A stretch of DNA of 64,000 nucleotides, from contig CM044879.1 in NCBI GenBank assembly GCA_024500155.1, positions 1,689,501 to 1,753,500 of the forward strand, written 5' to 3'. This stretch comes from Chenopodium formosanum (lineage: Eukaryota > Streptophyta > Magnoliopsida > Caryophyllales > Amaranthaceae). Positions 23,441 through 36,834 of this stretch are shown here, in pieces (within the stretch, counting starts at the first letter, position 1; each line of letters opens with the position of its first letter). The notes beneath the pieces are model-generated. The model worked only from the letters and a program-made list of their open reading frames with translations, made no database searches and had not been told where the DNA came from. The translations under genes were made by a program, and so were the position numbers.

Positions 23441-24800
23441 GATGTTTCAAATGGATTTTTTTTTTTGTATTTTATCTGTATCAGGTTAAGCAGTTTGTCG
23501 CATAGCTGGGATTTGTTCCGTGTGGTCTAGATCCTTGGTGGCACAAATTTTGTTTAATGACTAAGCGGGGAGTTTAGTCCAGCCTTTGTCTGCAATATCT
23601 TAGTTCAGATAATATTAGCTCTGTTTGTGTTGCCACAGCCACTGTTAAGTTTTGTCTTGAACTTGGATGTATAAACCTATGAATCTACTTGTATAAAAGA
23701 TATCAGTTTATATACTTATTTGTTAGTTTACTGTTTTTCTATTTTTGTGGATTCGTCTTTCTATAGGTATTTGTTATACTGGTGTGAGCTTTTTGTTTGG
23801 TTGATTGGATGTGATAATATTCAGGTGTAAAAAATCTGAATTTACGTCAAGGCATTGATTGAAAGATATCAATTCAATCTTATCGCTTGCAGCTTTAACC
23901 CGAAATGTGGATGTAGCGCGGATTGTAGTAGTCTCCTACTTTGGTGGACTGGGTCCTCTGCTCTGCAAAGCATGGTGCTGTGGTCTGAGCTCTACTCACA
24001 GCGCAACTGGCATGGCTTAACCTGTTGATTCTAAATCTAACCGATCATGTCCTTTGAACATGAGAAGGGGACAGGAATTTGAATCCCGCTACGTTGCTAC
24101 TTCCTAGTTCCTGTACACTTCAAATAGGGAAGGGCAATGGCCGAACATGCCCAGTCACTCATTTTCTGAATTTGGTATTCACAAAGATTATAATTAAGAG
24201 CAAGAAATGTTTGCTCATTCATGATTGAAATAGGTTGTAGTTACTGGAAAATATTGAATGGTCGAGGTGAACTTGGCGTTCGACTGCCCGGAAAGCGACA
24301 ATTTTAGAAACAACAGAGTGCTGGGTGCACCAAAAATTTGTCCCATTGATTTGTATCACATGATTTATCTTTGTTCAGGAATCAGAGGATAGAGGACTCA
24401 TTTCCCTTTGTTTGTTGTCATTAAGCTTACATTTTATGGGGCTTTAATGATAAAAGAGGCCAAGTTTATGAAACTAGAAAAACTCAACACTAAATTTCTC
24501 ATTGAGTTTATTCAAGAAATTATTGAACCCTACTCATGAAGTCATGGGTCATGAGCTTAAAGTCAATGAGTTGTTTACTTTTCCACAATTTGGTATTTTT
24601 AATTCAAATTTTCGTGATCACTTATCTGCCTAGTCTTACTATTTCGTGTCTATCATATTCCAAAAGTCCAAATTAGCTAGTTGTTTTTGGGTGACACTTG
24701 CTCTATTAGAAGCGGCCTCATATATACAGGTTTAACTATACTATCACCGTGACAATCAATTTCGGATAAAGGGAAGTCGGTTATTCTGTAATCAGTGGGT
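23441..24800. other. 3' flank of SF3B2 and intergenic DNA
   Basis: The first few hundred bases are the likely 3' UTR and polyadenylation region of SF3B2 (T-rich with ATAAAAG-like words near 23690). The rest has no gene or clear repeat that could be supported. Confidence 0.45.
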
Positions 24801-24804
24801 TTCT

Positions 24805-25770
24805 GGTGCGGCTGGCTACACCATGCGACAGGTTGTCAAATCAGCAAATGACAAAGTAACCCCAAGACAAAAGTAACCCCTGACTGACTTAGTAACCCTT
24901 GACCAAGTAACCCTGACTGACCTAGTAACCCCTAACCGACCTGGTAACCCCCGACCTAGTAACCCCAAGTAACCCCTAACCGACCTGGTAACCCCCGACC
25001 TAGTAACCTCAAGTAACCCCTAACCGACCTAGTAACCCCCGACCTAGTAACCCCTGACCGCCGACCTAGTAACCCGAAGTAACCCCTAACTGTCCTAGTA
25101 ACCCCCGACCTAGTAACCCCTAGTAACCCCAAGTAACCCCTGACCGACGACCTAGTAACCCCTAACCGGACCACCTAGTAACCCCGGATCTAGTAACCCC
25201 TTACCCACCACCAACAAAAAACTACCACCAACAACCACCACCAACGAACCACTACCAACCTAAACGCCTTGCCACTAGCCCCTAACCCACAAACAAATTC
25301 CGATCCAACCAAACCATTAAAAAAAAAAATCAAATCAAACAAATACCTTTAGATTTAACAATGGTTTCGAAAATCACTTCAAATATGGCTAAAAAGGCCA
25401 AATTTGACCATGAAAATTCTAGATCTAGAGTTTTCATGGCCGAATTTTGCCTTAAAAACTTTGAACTTGTTTTCCGACGACGGAGTCACCAAACCACCAC
25501 TACCCTCCTAGTGAAACCACTATTTCCGACGAACGAACCATGAAGACGACTATTGATGACGATTGCGAAATTTGTGTTATGTTCTCTGAGAAAATGAGAT
25601 GAATGTTCTAGCTTGAAGAAGAAGAAAAGAGGAGAGAGAAAGAGAATAGAGAGGAGAGAGAAAGAATTTTAAAAAATAAAAAAAAAATTGTGGCTGGCCA
25701 CACCGTGTGGCCAGCCACATATGAAATATTGTGTTCTGTAATTGATTTGCTTTTACTCTGATTGTAAAAG
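24805..25770. repeat. repeat block with AGTAACCCC minisatellite and a perfect palindrome
   Basis: From about 24855 to 25200 short units of the form 'gacctagtaacccc', 'aagtaacccctaacc' are arrayed in mixed order. From 25200 CCACCAACAA-type repeats follow, then a gene-like AT/GC-balanced stretch, a GA-rich run (25610-25670) and the palindrome at 25690-25718. A sequence like the palindrome arm (ggctggctacacc) also occurs at 24811, just before the minisatellite, so the two may mark the ends of one unclassified transposon. Confidence 0.5.
25690..25718. repeat. 29-bp perfect palindrome
   Basis: GTGGCTGGCCACAC is followed by one C and its exact reverse complement. Each arm is itself internally palindromic around TGGCCA. 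Confidence 0.85.
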
Positions 25771-26987
25771 AGCCACACAAGGTAGTTGACGTTCACACCC
25801 TAGTACAACCAAAGTCTATAAAATATGATAAAATTGTACAACCTACCAAAAACAGAGAGCATAAAACATATGGGAAGGTCCAAAAACATCCTCAAAAATG
25901 TGCGGAACATAAATAATATTGTCATATAATGATGACATAGTTGAATAACATGCCATAATTCTAGAAAATTATACCTCTAAAAATAGGCACAAATAAACAA
26001 ACATAAGACTCACAAATTATAGCTATTGGACGTAGATTATTATTGTAGAGGTAGGCAGCATGAAATACACTAGTCTATTCTAGTGGGCTTTCCTCACATG
26101 CATGCACTCCCACTACTTTCTGCATGAATTCAAATTAAAAGTCATTTTAATAAAAGTGATGATCATATAATATAAAGTTATTGATAAGTTGGAATTACAT
26201 AGTTTTTCTGTTATTTTTTATGACATTTTTGGTATTACTGCCTACTAAGGTACTTATCTATTAAGAAACCAAACACAGTGGAAATTGATGGATAGATAGA
26301 CTTTTAGTTCTTGGCATATGGTACAACTATTAAAGTTATGTGTAGTACGTAGTCCGTTATCCATTATGTCGTTATTTTTGTGCACTTGATCGAATTGTGT
26401 TGGTTTAATTTTTAATTATAATGTTGGCTCATTAGGATGATCGATTTAGAGTACATATAATGCACGTATGTAGAATTGAAGATTTGGGAACGGGTGTTTT
26501 GGACATCTAAATTCTAAAATGCAATATAGCACAGTCATAATTTGGATAATTGGTGTGAAGTTACTTTTTTTTTTTTTAATTACACAGAGTATATGTTATA
26601 ATTGTGAATTCTTCTCTAATAATTTAGCGTATTAGTTAGTTTTTACCATATATGTGGATGTAATTGTGTAAGCACCTATGTGAACCAAATAATATAGAAG
26701 TGGAAATGATAATAAAGGTCATAAAAATGAAAAAATTCAAAAATCATAATCTTAACCTAAATAGAATAGACATCTGATAAAAACCTAAATAGGAATCAAA
26801 TTGAACTAATATGCTACATATACACATAATGTTTACATATTATAATCACTATAATTCAAATGAATAGATTGATCTAAACCGCACTACTCAACTTAATTAG
26901 TACTCCCTCTCTTTCCATATTCTACAACTATATGAGTGTATCACATTTGATTGACGGTCATTATCATGAGTTCAATTAAAAATTATA
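25771..26987. other. AT-rich intergenic DNA
   Basis: No gene, RNA or bounded repeat was recognised. Confidence 0.45.
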
Positions 26988-27301
26988 CTCCCTCCGTCCC
27001 CTATTGATAGTCCCTTATGGGTATTTTTCACGGGAATTAATAAACACAAAAATAAATAGCTAAAGTACATTGAAAAAGTAAATTGACATTGAGTATGCAA
27101 AAAAGTAGAGAGAAAAAGTAATAAAAGTACATGGGAAAACAAAATTTACATGGAAAAGTTAAATTTGCACATATATTGTTGCAAATTGGAGGGAATTTTG
27201 TTAAAAAATTAATATTAATAGTTGTTGGAAAAAGCAAATAGGGTGAACATTTTGGGACTAAAATTTGTCCATAAGGGACTATCAAAAGGGAACGGAGGTA
27301 G
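26988..27301. mobile_element. Stowaway-type MITE
   Basis: It begins CTCCCTCCGTCCC and ends CGGAGGTAG, with TA on both sides (26986-26987, 27302-27303). Subterminal parts are also inverted (gatagtcccttatggg against ccataagggactatc). It is 314 bp long, non-coding, and of the Tc1/mariner-related type. Confidence 0.8.
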
Positions 27302-27535
27302 TAATAATTAAAATAAATGACTATTTGAAATTTTTAACATTAACACTTAACAATGTTCTATTTATTTAATGTTAAGAATTTAAGATTATCATTAACGATA
27401 GAACTTATAATTATATGACAATCCCACCTAGCTAGATATAGCAAATCACACAAGGAGAGAGAAGAACAAAATTCCTTACTTGTAGCATCAATGATCAACA
27501 TGAGATGACTAGTTATATTGTGTGTAATCTTTGTA

Positions 27536-27626
27536 CTACCTCCGTTACATATTATTTGCAACGATTTTGACATAAAGTAGAGAGGAAAAATGTCTAATCG
27601 TTGCAAATAATATGTAACGGAGGTAG
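27536..27626. mobile_element. 91-bp Stowaway-type MITE, perfect hairpin
   Basis: The arms at 27536-27566 and 27596-27626 are exact 31-bp inverted copies (starting CTACCTCCGTTACATATTAT), with a 29-base loop and TA on both flanks. It is short enough to fold like a small-RNA precursor. Confidence 0.85.
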
Positions 27627-30621
27627 TATTATAGATTTGTTGGCCTATTAGATCACACTAAACCATTAGGATTTAACCACTTAAGCTTAAACTACTAATT
27701 ATATTACACTTAAATAATTGACCATTTTATGATATGAATACTTTATATTATATACAAGAAATTTATAAGTGGAAGCTGTCCTAACTTAACTTGGAGACCA
27801 AGTGTAAACAAAAATATCCTTAAATTATTAATATTTTTGTTAACCTATGTTCATAAGAAAACAAATAACAAGTGTTAGCAAAAATTGCAGAATATGCTCT
27901 TTCAAAAAAAATAAAATAAAATAAAATTGCAAAATATGTACTTTGTTTCATGAAGCACTATCACTATATTATGCCAAAAAAAATGATGTCGTTTTTATAA
28001 AAACACTTTTCGTTAAATACCTTACTTCTTTGGCACTCTCATATAATGCCACACGAATATAAACCTTAATTGCATAAATAGGCAATTGAAAATTACTATT
28101 ATTATTTATTAGATTATTTGTGGCTTTATTTTTGGACCCACTTTCCGTACAAAATATATTGGTTAGGACATGAGTCAATTTGTAATACCGTATTATATAT
28201 CATAATATGTCAAATTATGTTACGTGCAAACTATTTGTGATACTAGTGGGAATTGAATTGAAAGTTAACATCAAATTGATAGTGATGGTGATTTTATTAC
28301 CTTTTTTTTTTCTTTGAGAAAAAATTGCAAAGTTGTTTGTTTTAAATTTTGAGTGGAGTTATATGTACTTAGGCTATGTCTACATGCATGGAGGTTATTG
28401 TCAAGCTCATCAACATCAATTAAAAAGGGTTAATTATATATTATATTTAGCTTAATTACAAAGTCATACTAATTTGTGGGGTACAATGTATCATACATTA
28501 GGTAGTTTTGTTAAATTGACATCTTTGTTTGCACTAGAGATTAGGATGAAACATGCACACTTGAATCATTAAACACATATAATTAAGTCTTTTCTGATGG
28601 ATATGTATGATTAATATTGGTGTAAGCTAGAGGCCAAACATAGGGGTAGATTGAGGAAAAATTGTTGTCGGATATGTATATTTTTCGTGTACTTATAAAT
28701 TGAAGTAGAAACAATGTAATCTGATCTAGTGAAATATTAAAATTGTACAATTTATATTTTTACTATATGACTAATTTTGAATAGTTTGATGTCTGATCAA
28801 CTTAAATTGTCTAAAATTTATATTTTCTCTTACAATAAATTTTATTAATGCCGATGTAATACATATATACTTTGTACTACGTATTTAACAAATGTTACGC
28901 ATACATAGCTTTGAGGTCACAAGTTTGAGCTCCACTAACTAAATATATATACTTAGAATTAGGGTTTTTATTTATTAATTTTTTTATAACTTGGCCTCCT
29001 CCTCTACTCTAAAACAATGATTAGTGTGGCTAAGCTAGCTGACCTATGAGATGTGTTAATACAATTAGGTCCTTTTTCTTATATAAAAAGAAATAGTATG
29101 TATATAGATCTAGTATGTAACTATAATATATACTTCGTATGAATTAGGAGCGTGTATTAGCTGGCTAATAATTATCCATGAAAATCAACATCAAGTGAAT
29201 CAAGTTAATTATTGCAAATCCTAGATATCATTGGAGCTTCATAGATTGGCAGTGTTATGCCATCATAGTCATCAAGTAGCACTTGGTCACAATATAACCT
29301 TAATTATTAGTATATTTAAGCAGCATGTATCTAGCAAGCAAGTATGTACATTATGTTCCATAATAATGTGCATGACATTCCTTAATTAATCAATTGCTAA
29401 ATAATCCATGTTCCAACAACTTGAGTCAATAATAAGTTGGTATGATGGTCCAAGCATTAGTGACCCTACACACTTAATTAATTAAAAATACCACGTGCAT
29501 GTTGTAAGATCCATTACTTAATCCCTACAACATAATTTCATTGTAACAATAATCACTAAGGATAATAATAATTATTTGAAAATAGTTATGCACTTATACC
29601 GAAGGATTAACTATGGGAAAATAGAAATAGATTTTAATTAAGTATTCAATATATGAAATATCGAAGCATGATTGTAAAAAAATTTTAAAAAAAATCCATT
29701 TAACGTTTACAGAATTACAGCTGATACATACTTCATACTATACTAAATATTACTCGTATTCATTATATTGTACGTAAGGCTAGATTATTAAGACTTCTCA
29801 TTTTAGAAATATATTTCGTTAAAAAAAAATTGTATAATATTAATCACATAAAACTTGCCAAAATGAAAAAAAAATAAATTAAGTTTAATCATCACAAAAT
29901 TAAGTTTGATTAATCTAGTAGGAATATGATTTTAAATAAAATAAATCTATTAATAAATGTTAAATTCAACAAAAAATAAAATAAAATTATATATAGAATC
30001 ATATGAAATATTAATTAACTTGCCAAAGGTTTTGTTTTTTCTTAATTTTTCTTCACTTAGATTATTAACATGGTTGCTTGCTAAGAAGGGCCAATAATGG
30101 TAGCACGCGTACAATAATTTTATTTTAATTAAAATATTAAACATTATAATTGATTAATGCAAATTGATCTTGATTAGTCCTATTTGATGGCAGACTGGCA
30201 AATGTTAATTGTGAGTGGACAGATTAGACCACTTAAAAATGTTGGATTAATAATTAGAAGAATAAATTAAACTATATAATAATAGTATTATATGACTTGG
30301 ATATTATTAATTGGCTAAGGTCGTCATTGTCTTCGTTGTCCGACAACAAATATTCTGTGATTGGTCTTTAGAAAGAGTCGCTTTACCTAACAAACAAACC
30401 GACCAAGATTTCCTTAATCGCGATTTGTGGGCTAGACTTATTATTATTTAAAAGGAGATTTTCGATTTTAATTATCTTAATTACAGTATTTACATTATAA
30501 TTCTTATTACACTAATTGTATTTGTTTATAAGTAGTAATCTACAATTGAATGGATAATGGTAATAAGAATGAATTTATTACGGAGTAAAAGTTATCGATT
30601 TGGCTGTAAGATTAAAATTAA
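27627..30621. other. AT-rich intergenic DNA
   Basis: Long AT-rich sequence with homopolymer runs. No gene or RNA was recognised and no ends of elements were found. Confidence 0.45.
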
Positions 30622-30835
30622 GGGTTTGTTCACATATACTAAACTGAGCTGAACTGAACTAAACTGAATTGATTGGAGCTGAATTGAACCGAACTGACTG
30701 AAATGAATATTTTATGAGAGAAGAAAATTAGCTGAACTGAACTGAATTAATTAATTAATTAGAGCTGAACTAAACTGAATTAATTAATTAATTAGAGCTG
30801 AACTAAACTGAAATTAAGTAAATGTGAACATGTCC
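30622..30835. mobile_element. Tourist-like MITE with internal CTGAA repeats
   Basis: It starts GGGTTTGTTCACATATACT and ends AAGTAAATGTGAACATGTCC, with TAA on both sides (30619-30621, 30836-30838). Inside are repeats of gctgaactgaact/aaactgaatt. It is the same family as 36608-36834. Confidence 0.7.
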
Positions 30836-33800
30836 TAACTTTGTATAGGTAATGCAAAAAGATCTTATGTATTTTTTTCATAAATATCCAATACAAGAAT
30901 GTAACTAGTAGGTTTTTTACCTTACAATGCATAATGTTAATGAATGAGCATTGGAGGTTGAGAGTCTTGCGACTATGTATTTAAATGGACTGGTTTATTT
31001 TTGAAATGTCTCATTTTAATAGTTTTGACGATGATTGAATTGCTTACATCTACATATACATTGTTTTATTATGATGAAATGGCAATTTTAGAAAATGCCT
31101 AAAAAAAACTTGCTATGTGTTTTTACACTAGAATTTAAATCGGATTAATTAATTCAAACATTTTGTATGTCTATTGTTAGACATCTAGTCAACAATGTAC
31201 AATTTTGACAGTTGAAACTCTTTTGCTCTAGGCTTGTTTATCATTTCTAGCATTAATGTGCATTTCTTTCATAGATGAAATGAATATATACAAGATTCCT
31301 TAACGAGGAGCATATGTTAAATTGCGATCATTAATAGTAAAAATTTTTCCATTGAACACTATTTCGTCACATAATTAATAAACACATTAGTACATAGGAC
31401 GTTGCATCCATAGAATTCTACAGTTTTTCAATTCAATTCTAAGTACTCTTCAATCCTAATTAAAACCCGGATCTAGACATAATTAGGTAATCAACTCTTT
31501 ACTCTTGACTTCTTGTCACCACATTAAACCCTACTCCTTCAAAGGCTTGAAATATAGTTAGCTAATTAATTATATTGATGTCCATCCCCTATTTTCAAAC
31601 TCACATTCCATACCAAATTTGATCCTTCAAATTAAAGGACAAATTCTGACCACTCCAAAGAATGGAATGTAGTAGGTTGTGTATTAGAATCTTGGGGGCC
31701 CATAGTGCCGACTATTTAAACCCTTGAGTGAGATATTAGTATCATTAATTATTTAATGTGCTTTTACATCTTTTCTTCTTTGGCATCCATAATTCACTTG
31801 TTTTTAGTTATTTAGTTAATATAATCCAACAACCCACCATTTTTCATTATGATGGTTTCCCTTTACTAATTTTTGCACACAAAACTTATGTCACAATTTT
31901 CAAATAACATTGTAATCTATAAGTGAAAAAGACGATATTGAAAATCTATAACTTGAATAAAGGTGATAATTTTAACCGAATGGTTGAATTAACCTAATAA
32001 TGTGAATAAAAATCCAGTATGTTCTAAGATAATTTAAGCTTCCACAAATATTTTAACTCTAAGATTGCTTATTAATTATTGTAATTCAAATTTATATTTG
32101 TACTCCACATTTATGATATATATTTTGTTTCAATTATGTGATGTCCAATTTCATAAGAATAAAACTCTTAAATGTATGTTGTAACTATTTAGTTGAAAAT
32201 TTGAATGGGAAATTAATGCTATAATATTATGAGCCGCCTCTAATATAAGTAAGTATCTATTGAAAATTCTAAGTAAAAAATCATTAGTACTGTTAAAAGT
32301 ATTAATTATTCTCAACCACCTCAAAAGATTTACAAACTAGTCAAAGTACCATGAGAATGAACATAGATTACACATAAGATATAATAAGAAATCCATAATT
32401 CACTGTATGTTCTATATAACCAATACTTAAAAAACACTAGCAACGCCGAAGAACCTTTTTCTGTCAGTTACCAACTTATGAAGCATTTAGAATGTAATGG
32501 AATCCAACATTTGAATTTGAGTTAACAAACACTATCAATGGAGAAAGAACCTCAAAATTTAAAGTCTAAAGCTTTGATTAGTTTAGATTTGAGTCAAGTT
32601 AGGTTTGAATCTTGGTACTCTCATTGTATCAATCTCCTTGGAGGGATGACTAGTCCGTCCATCTTCCCCTCGAGTGATGGGTTTGATCCTTACCATATAA
32701 CCCTTCCCTTATCAACTGATCCAGTGCGCGGTGCTCTATAAAAGCGATAAGATATTCATAACCACCAAAGCCACTACCTTAATCTAGTTCTAAATCAAAT
32801 CAATTAACCAACATTAAGGTACATTACAAGGCCACGAGGGTTCACATGATGCCAACTGTTAAAAAACACTTTACCAATGAAGAGAAGAGAAGAGGGGTAC
32901 AAAGCAAAGTAGGCCCCACTAAGGTCTTAGGCTAGTCTAGTGCTTCTTAGGCAATCCTTTCATTCCATGTCAGCACCGACCTTTTTTATATTCTGTTTCC
33001 AAATTCATCTGTTTACTTCATGGGATTGTATCAAGATCTTCTCCTCTTCTCTTCTTTCAAACTGTCCAAAACTAATGGCCAAACAAACAAGGCACTATCA
33101 AGGGTTCTTCTTCTTCCACGTGGCTAAAGCCCACCTTCACCTTAATCACTAAGTATTCAACTTGCTTAATAATTTTTATTTTTATCCTAGTTGAATAATC
33201 TTGTAAATTTGGTTGATGGTGAATTTTATTATATGATTTAATTACTATAGTGTTGTTTGTGATTTTTTCTAGTATCCTATGGAATTAATTTTAAGCAAAA
33301 TTACTTATTTATTAATTAATTCTATATTTTTAATTTTATTGACCAAAGTTTAAAATGACCATATAACTAACAATAAGTGAACATGTTTTCAAAAAAAACA
33401 ATATGTGAACATGAATATAGCAATGACATTACTGCTCTTTTATTCTCGCAATATTTAGATTTTACGCTTGTTAATCTATAACTTGTCCAGTTGAATTATT
33501 TGTATAATTTAATTAAAGTATAAAACATAGTATAAACAGTCTATTTTTATATATAATAAAATTAAAAATTAAAAATTATTTCAAACTAAATAATGTAAAA
33601 TTTTAAATATTACACTAGTAAATTTGGAGTAACATAGAAATTAAATAGAAACCTCCATACTAGGGATACCTCCAATTATTAACATATAGACTTGAAAACA
33701 TGAAACAAATGGCTCATATACCCCACGTCCCCACCTATATATCAATCAATTAACCTCTCTACTCTCAAAGTAAAAAAACAAAATAAATCTAAATCACATA

Positions 33801-34165
33801 TTTTCTTTTCTTGGTTCATATAACTATTCCATTTACAGATAGGCTATTGATTGATAAAAACATAGACATAGATAGATAGAGAGAAAGAGTGTGTATAAGA
33901 TATGCTCACTTCTTCTCACCTTCCTAGCCACTTCCTTAACCTTAAATCAACCTTCTCCCTTTCTATTTCTTCATATCTATTCACTAATAAGCTTCAAACA
34001 AACCTTCATAACAACCCCATCTTGTTCATCAACTTCATCTCTCTACTCGTACCGCGATCCTAAGGTTAGAAATTTTTTTAAGCCTAGGATCAATCATCAA
34101 AGATAACATACAACATAGAATTTTGTTTTTGCATAGAGTAAAGTTTGATATAGTTGGTTCAAAAA
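30836..34165. other. intergenic DNA and Dof upstream region
   Basis: Mostly AT-rich with no recognised gene. A GC-richer piece at about 32590-32750 looks like a foreign fragment but has no identifiable ends. The last 450 bases hold the probable Dof promoter: a cctatatat TATA-like word near 33736 and a leader with (GATA)n and GA-rich runs near 33868-33890. An intron in the leader cannot be excluded. Confidence 0.4.
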
Positions 34166-35128
34166 ATGGGGTTAAGCTCAAAACAAGTTTCAAGAGATAG
34201 GCATGGTTGGAACCAAGCTTTGTTACAAGCTAGCACCTTAGAGCTTACTAAACCACCTCCATTATTAAAGAGACAAGCACCACAAGTGCAACAACAACAA
34301 CCACAACAAGAGCCTTTGAAGTGCCCTAGATGTGATTCATCCAACACAAAGTTTTGCTACTATAACAACTACAACAAATCACAACCTAGGCATTTTTGTA
34401 AGGCTTGTAAGAGGCATTGGACCAAAGGTGGCACCCTCCGCAACGTCCCCGTTGGCGGTGGCCGGAAGAATAAGCGTCTTAAGACGTCGAATGGCGGTAC
34501 TAAGACCGCCTCGAAGACGAACACCAGCATCACAACCACCACAAACATAGTTAATAATAGCAGCACCACAAACCACAACGTTAAGGCTTTATTACAAAGC
34601 CAACATCAACAACAACAGCCAACAAGGTTTAGTCTACCTCTAGGAGAAGCATCATCACTAGTAAGTACTCGTACAAGTACTTCTTTTGATGAGAAGAACA
34701 GTTTCTCTGAGGCATTTTATCAAACACTTGTCAGGCAACCACCATCTTCTCTACCAGAAACCTCCATTACCTTCAATAACAAGAGCTTAAATGATGGGAT
34801 TTTTCTGGGTATTTCTCAAAACAACAATGATCAAGAACACCTTCAATTTCCATACTCAAATCTTGGAAATTTTGAGAGCAACCCATGTTCAATTTCTTCA
34901 TCAAATTTCTACAATTATGCAGAGGATCATCATCAACAACAACAAAATCATCAAGATGCTGCAAATGGGTTGGAAGATTCAGTGATGAATACAAGTAATA
35001 GCAGCTCAATGAGTGTGATTGATATGTCAAATAATTGGGGTTGGGATGATTTTGATAAATTTGTTTCAGTTGAAGCTGATCTTACCATGCCATGGGATGA
35101 AACAGAGATCAATCCACCAGCCACTTGA
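34166..35128 (+). CDS. Dof zinc-finger transcription factor
   Basis: 320 residues starting MGLSSKQVS at the ATG at 34166; an in-frame codon at 34154 is TTG and was rejected. The Dof domain is near the N-terminus: C53-x2-C56-x21-C78-x2-C81 within CPRCDSSNTKFCYYNN and HFCKACKRHWTKGG, followed by TLRNVPVGGGRKNKR. This single C2C2 finger binds AAAG cores in DNA and acts in the nucleus. The rest is low-complexity Gln/Asn/Ser-rich sequence with poly-Q and poly-T/S patches, typical of the activation region. The C-terminus carries a conserved-looking NNWGWDDFDKF patch. The MGLSSKQ opening resembles one plant Dof subgroup, but the exact orthologue cannot be named. The coding part is intact and has no intron. 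Confidence 0.95.
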   Translation: MGLSSKQVSRDRHGWNQALLQASTLELTKPPPLLKRQAPQVQQQQPQQEPLKCPRCDSSNTKFCYYNNYNKSQPRHFCKACKRHWTKGGTLRNVPVGGGRKNKRLKTSNGGTKTASKTNTSITTTTNIVNNSSTTNHNVKALLQSQHQQQQPTRFSLPLGEASSLVSTRTSTSFDEKNSFSEAFYQTLVRQPPSSLPETSITFNNKSLNDGIFLGISQNNNDQEHLQFPYSNLGNFESNPCSISSSNFYNYAEDHHQQQQNHQDAANGLEDSVMNTSNSSSMSVIDMSNNWGWDDFDKFVSVEADLTMPWDETEINPPAT

Positions 35129-36607
35129 CAGGACATACATGCACTATCAAGTAATAATTATTAGAACTTTATAGTATAATTTTATAGTATGATCTTACAA
35201 TATTATTATATGACTATAAATATATTCTGAGTTTACTTACTTTAGCTTAATTACTGTAGTATGTGTGTTCATATGGGATTTGGGGGTTTTTTTTTAATTT
35301 TTTTTTCTTTTTTGGGAAATTTAATGGTGACTTTGGAGTTTATCTTTGATAAATTTGACAATGTTTTTTCATTTGACTATTGTAATGTAATAGAGATTAG
35401 TGAATAATTAAAATATGCCCTCATTTTTAATGGGTTGTTTTTTCGTGGTATAGCATTAATTTCATGATTAAGAATAATCATGTTTCAATTGGTTTTTCAA
35501 TGTTTTCTTGCTTGTTTGTTCTTAGGAAATTTTCATACTTTTGTCATCCAAAATTATGATGATGTGTTTTAACTAAATTTGGAATATTTATGACTATTTA
35601 TAGAAACTTAAGCTAAACACACTTAAGATGAATTTTATTCTCCTTCAATAATATGGAGTACTTACTTGTATTACTTAGTGTACTCCGTATTAAATTAAAT
35701 AGTTTGAACAACAATGATATGTAAAATTTTCAAATTCTCAAAATTAAATTATACTGTGGTCAATTGAATTGCTTCATAGTTCTATTTTCTCCATTCTAGT
35801 AAGTAAGATGAAGTGAAATAAATCAAATTAATCTCAAAAGAATCCCTTTGTCAAATTTTAATAAAATTAGGAATATGCTAAACAAGTAAACAATTATGAA
35901 GTTACATGTAGTGCTTGAGTTAAATTAAATTCAAGACAATTAGAATCGTGTTAAAAAAAAAGTTAAAAAAAAAAAAGTTAGTTATGAAATTATATGTTAT
36001 GCTTGAGAATAATGCCCGCCTAGGTTTTGTAAGATCCATTATCGGAATACCTATTATTCATTTATGACTTATCAAAGTCAGTTATTGTATAATTCGGCCA
36101 CAATTTCAACTTGTCTTACGTCTCTTCCTTATTGGCATGATGCTAGAAAAATAGATCGGAGGGTAATTGCATCCAATTAATGTATGAATTATTCACCCTT
36201 CTTTTACAATGAATTATGAAAAATTCGGATGTGAGTTGTGTTACATTAAAGAAAAAGGAAAAAATAATAATTATATTGATTTTAAATTAGAATGAAATTT
36301 CAGTTAAGCTTATGCGATGAATTTTCTTCCTTAAAGAGCTTGTATTTGGTTCAATAAAAAAAAATTGTTTGCGATTCTCAAAGTAATTAGAGGTAAAAAG
36401 TAGCATACTCGGGTGCAAATATGCAATGCTTATAGAAACTCATTTTGCCCTCACAAGGAACAACCGAACAAACTATTGTTTTCATTGAACATTATAGCAA
36501 CATAACATACAAGATACAAGTATATTGCAAATGTTCGAAAATTGTAAAAAGTTATATGCTACTCGTTATAACAAAATAATTGTAACAAAAGAAGATTTCT
36601 TCGTTTA
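35129..36607. other. 3' flank of the Dof gene and AT-rich intergenic DNA
   Basis: Probable 3' UTR in the first 150-250 bases; otherwise no gene or bounded repeat. Confidence 0.45.
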
Positions 36608-36834
36608 GGGCCTGTTCATATTTACTGAATTGAGCTGAACTGAACTGAACTGAACTGATTGGAGTTGAACTGAACTGATTGGAACTGAACTGAACTAAAT
36701 TGAGCTGAAATGAATATTTTATGTGAGAGGGAAATTAAGAGCTGAACTGAACTGAACTGATTGGAACTGAACTAAACTGATTGGAGCTGAACTGAACTGA
36801 ACTAAACTGAAATTAAGTAAATGTGAACAGGCCC
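36608..36834. mobile_element. Tourist-like MITE with internal CTGAA repeats
   Basis: The ends are GGGCCTGTTCATATTTACT and AGTAAATGTGAACAGGCCC, well matched as inverted repeats, flanked by TTA on both sides (36605-36607, 36835-36837). The interior repeats (gaactgaact)n. The better preserved ends suggest it is younger than the 30622 copy. Confidence 0.82.

Noticed and set aside
24956..25174. Minus-strand repeat protein frame
   Set aside because: It is the translation of the AGTAACCCC minisatellite, without any conserved family feature.
24840..25200. CRISPR-like or telomeric array
   Set aside because: The units are irregular and without spacers, and the motif is not the plant telomere repeat.
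33891..34106. Upstream coding exon of the Dof gene
   Set aside because: The frame does not join to the Dof frame and starts without an ATG context. More likely leader sequence.
34154..34165. Four-residue longer Dof protein
   Set aside because: The codon at 34154 is TTG. The first ATG in frame is 34166 and gives the MGLSSKQ start.
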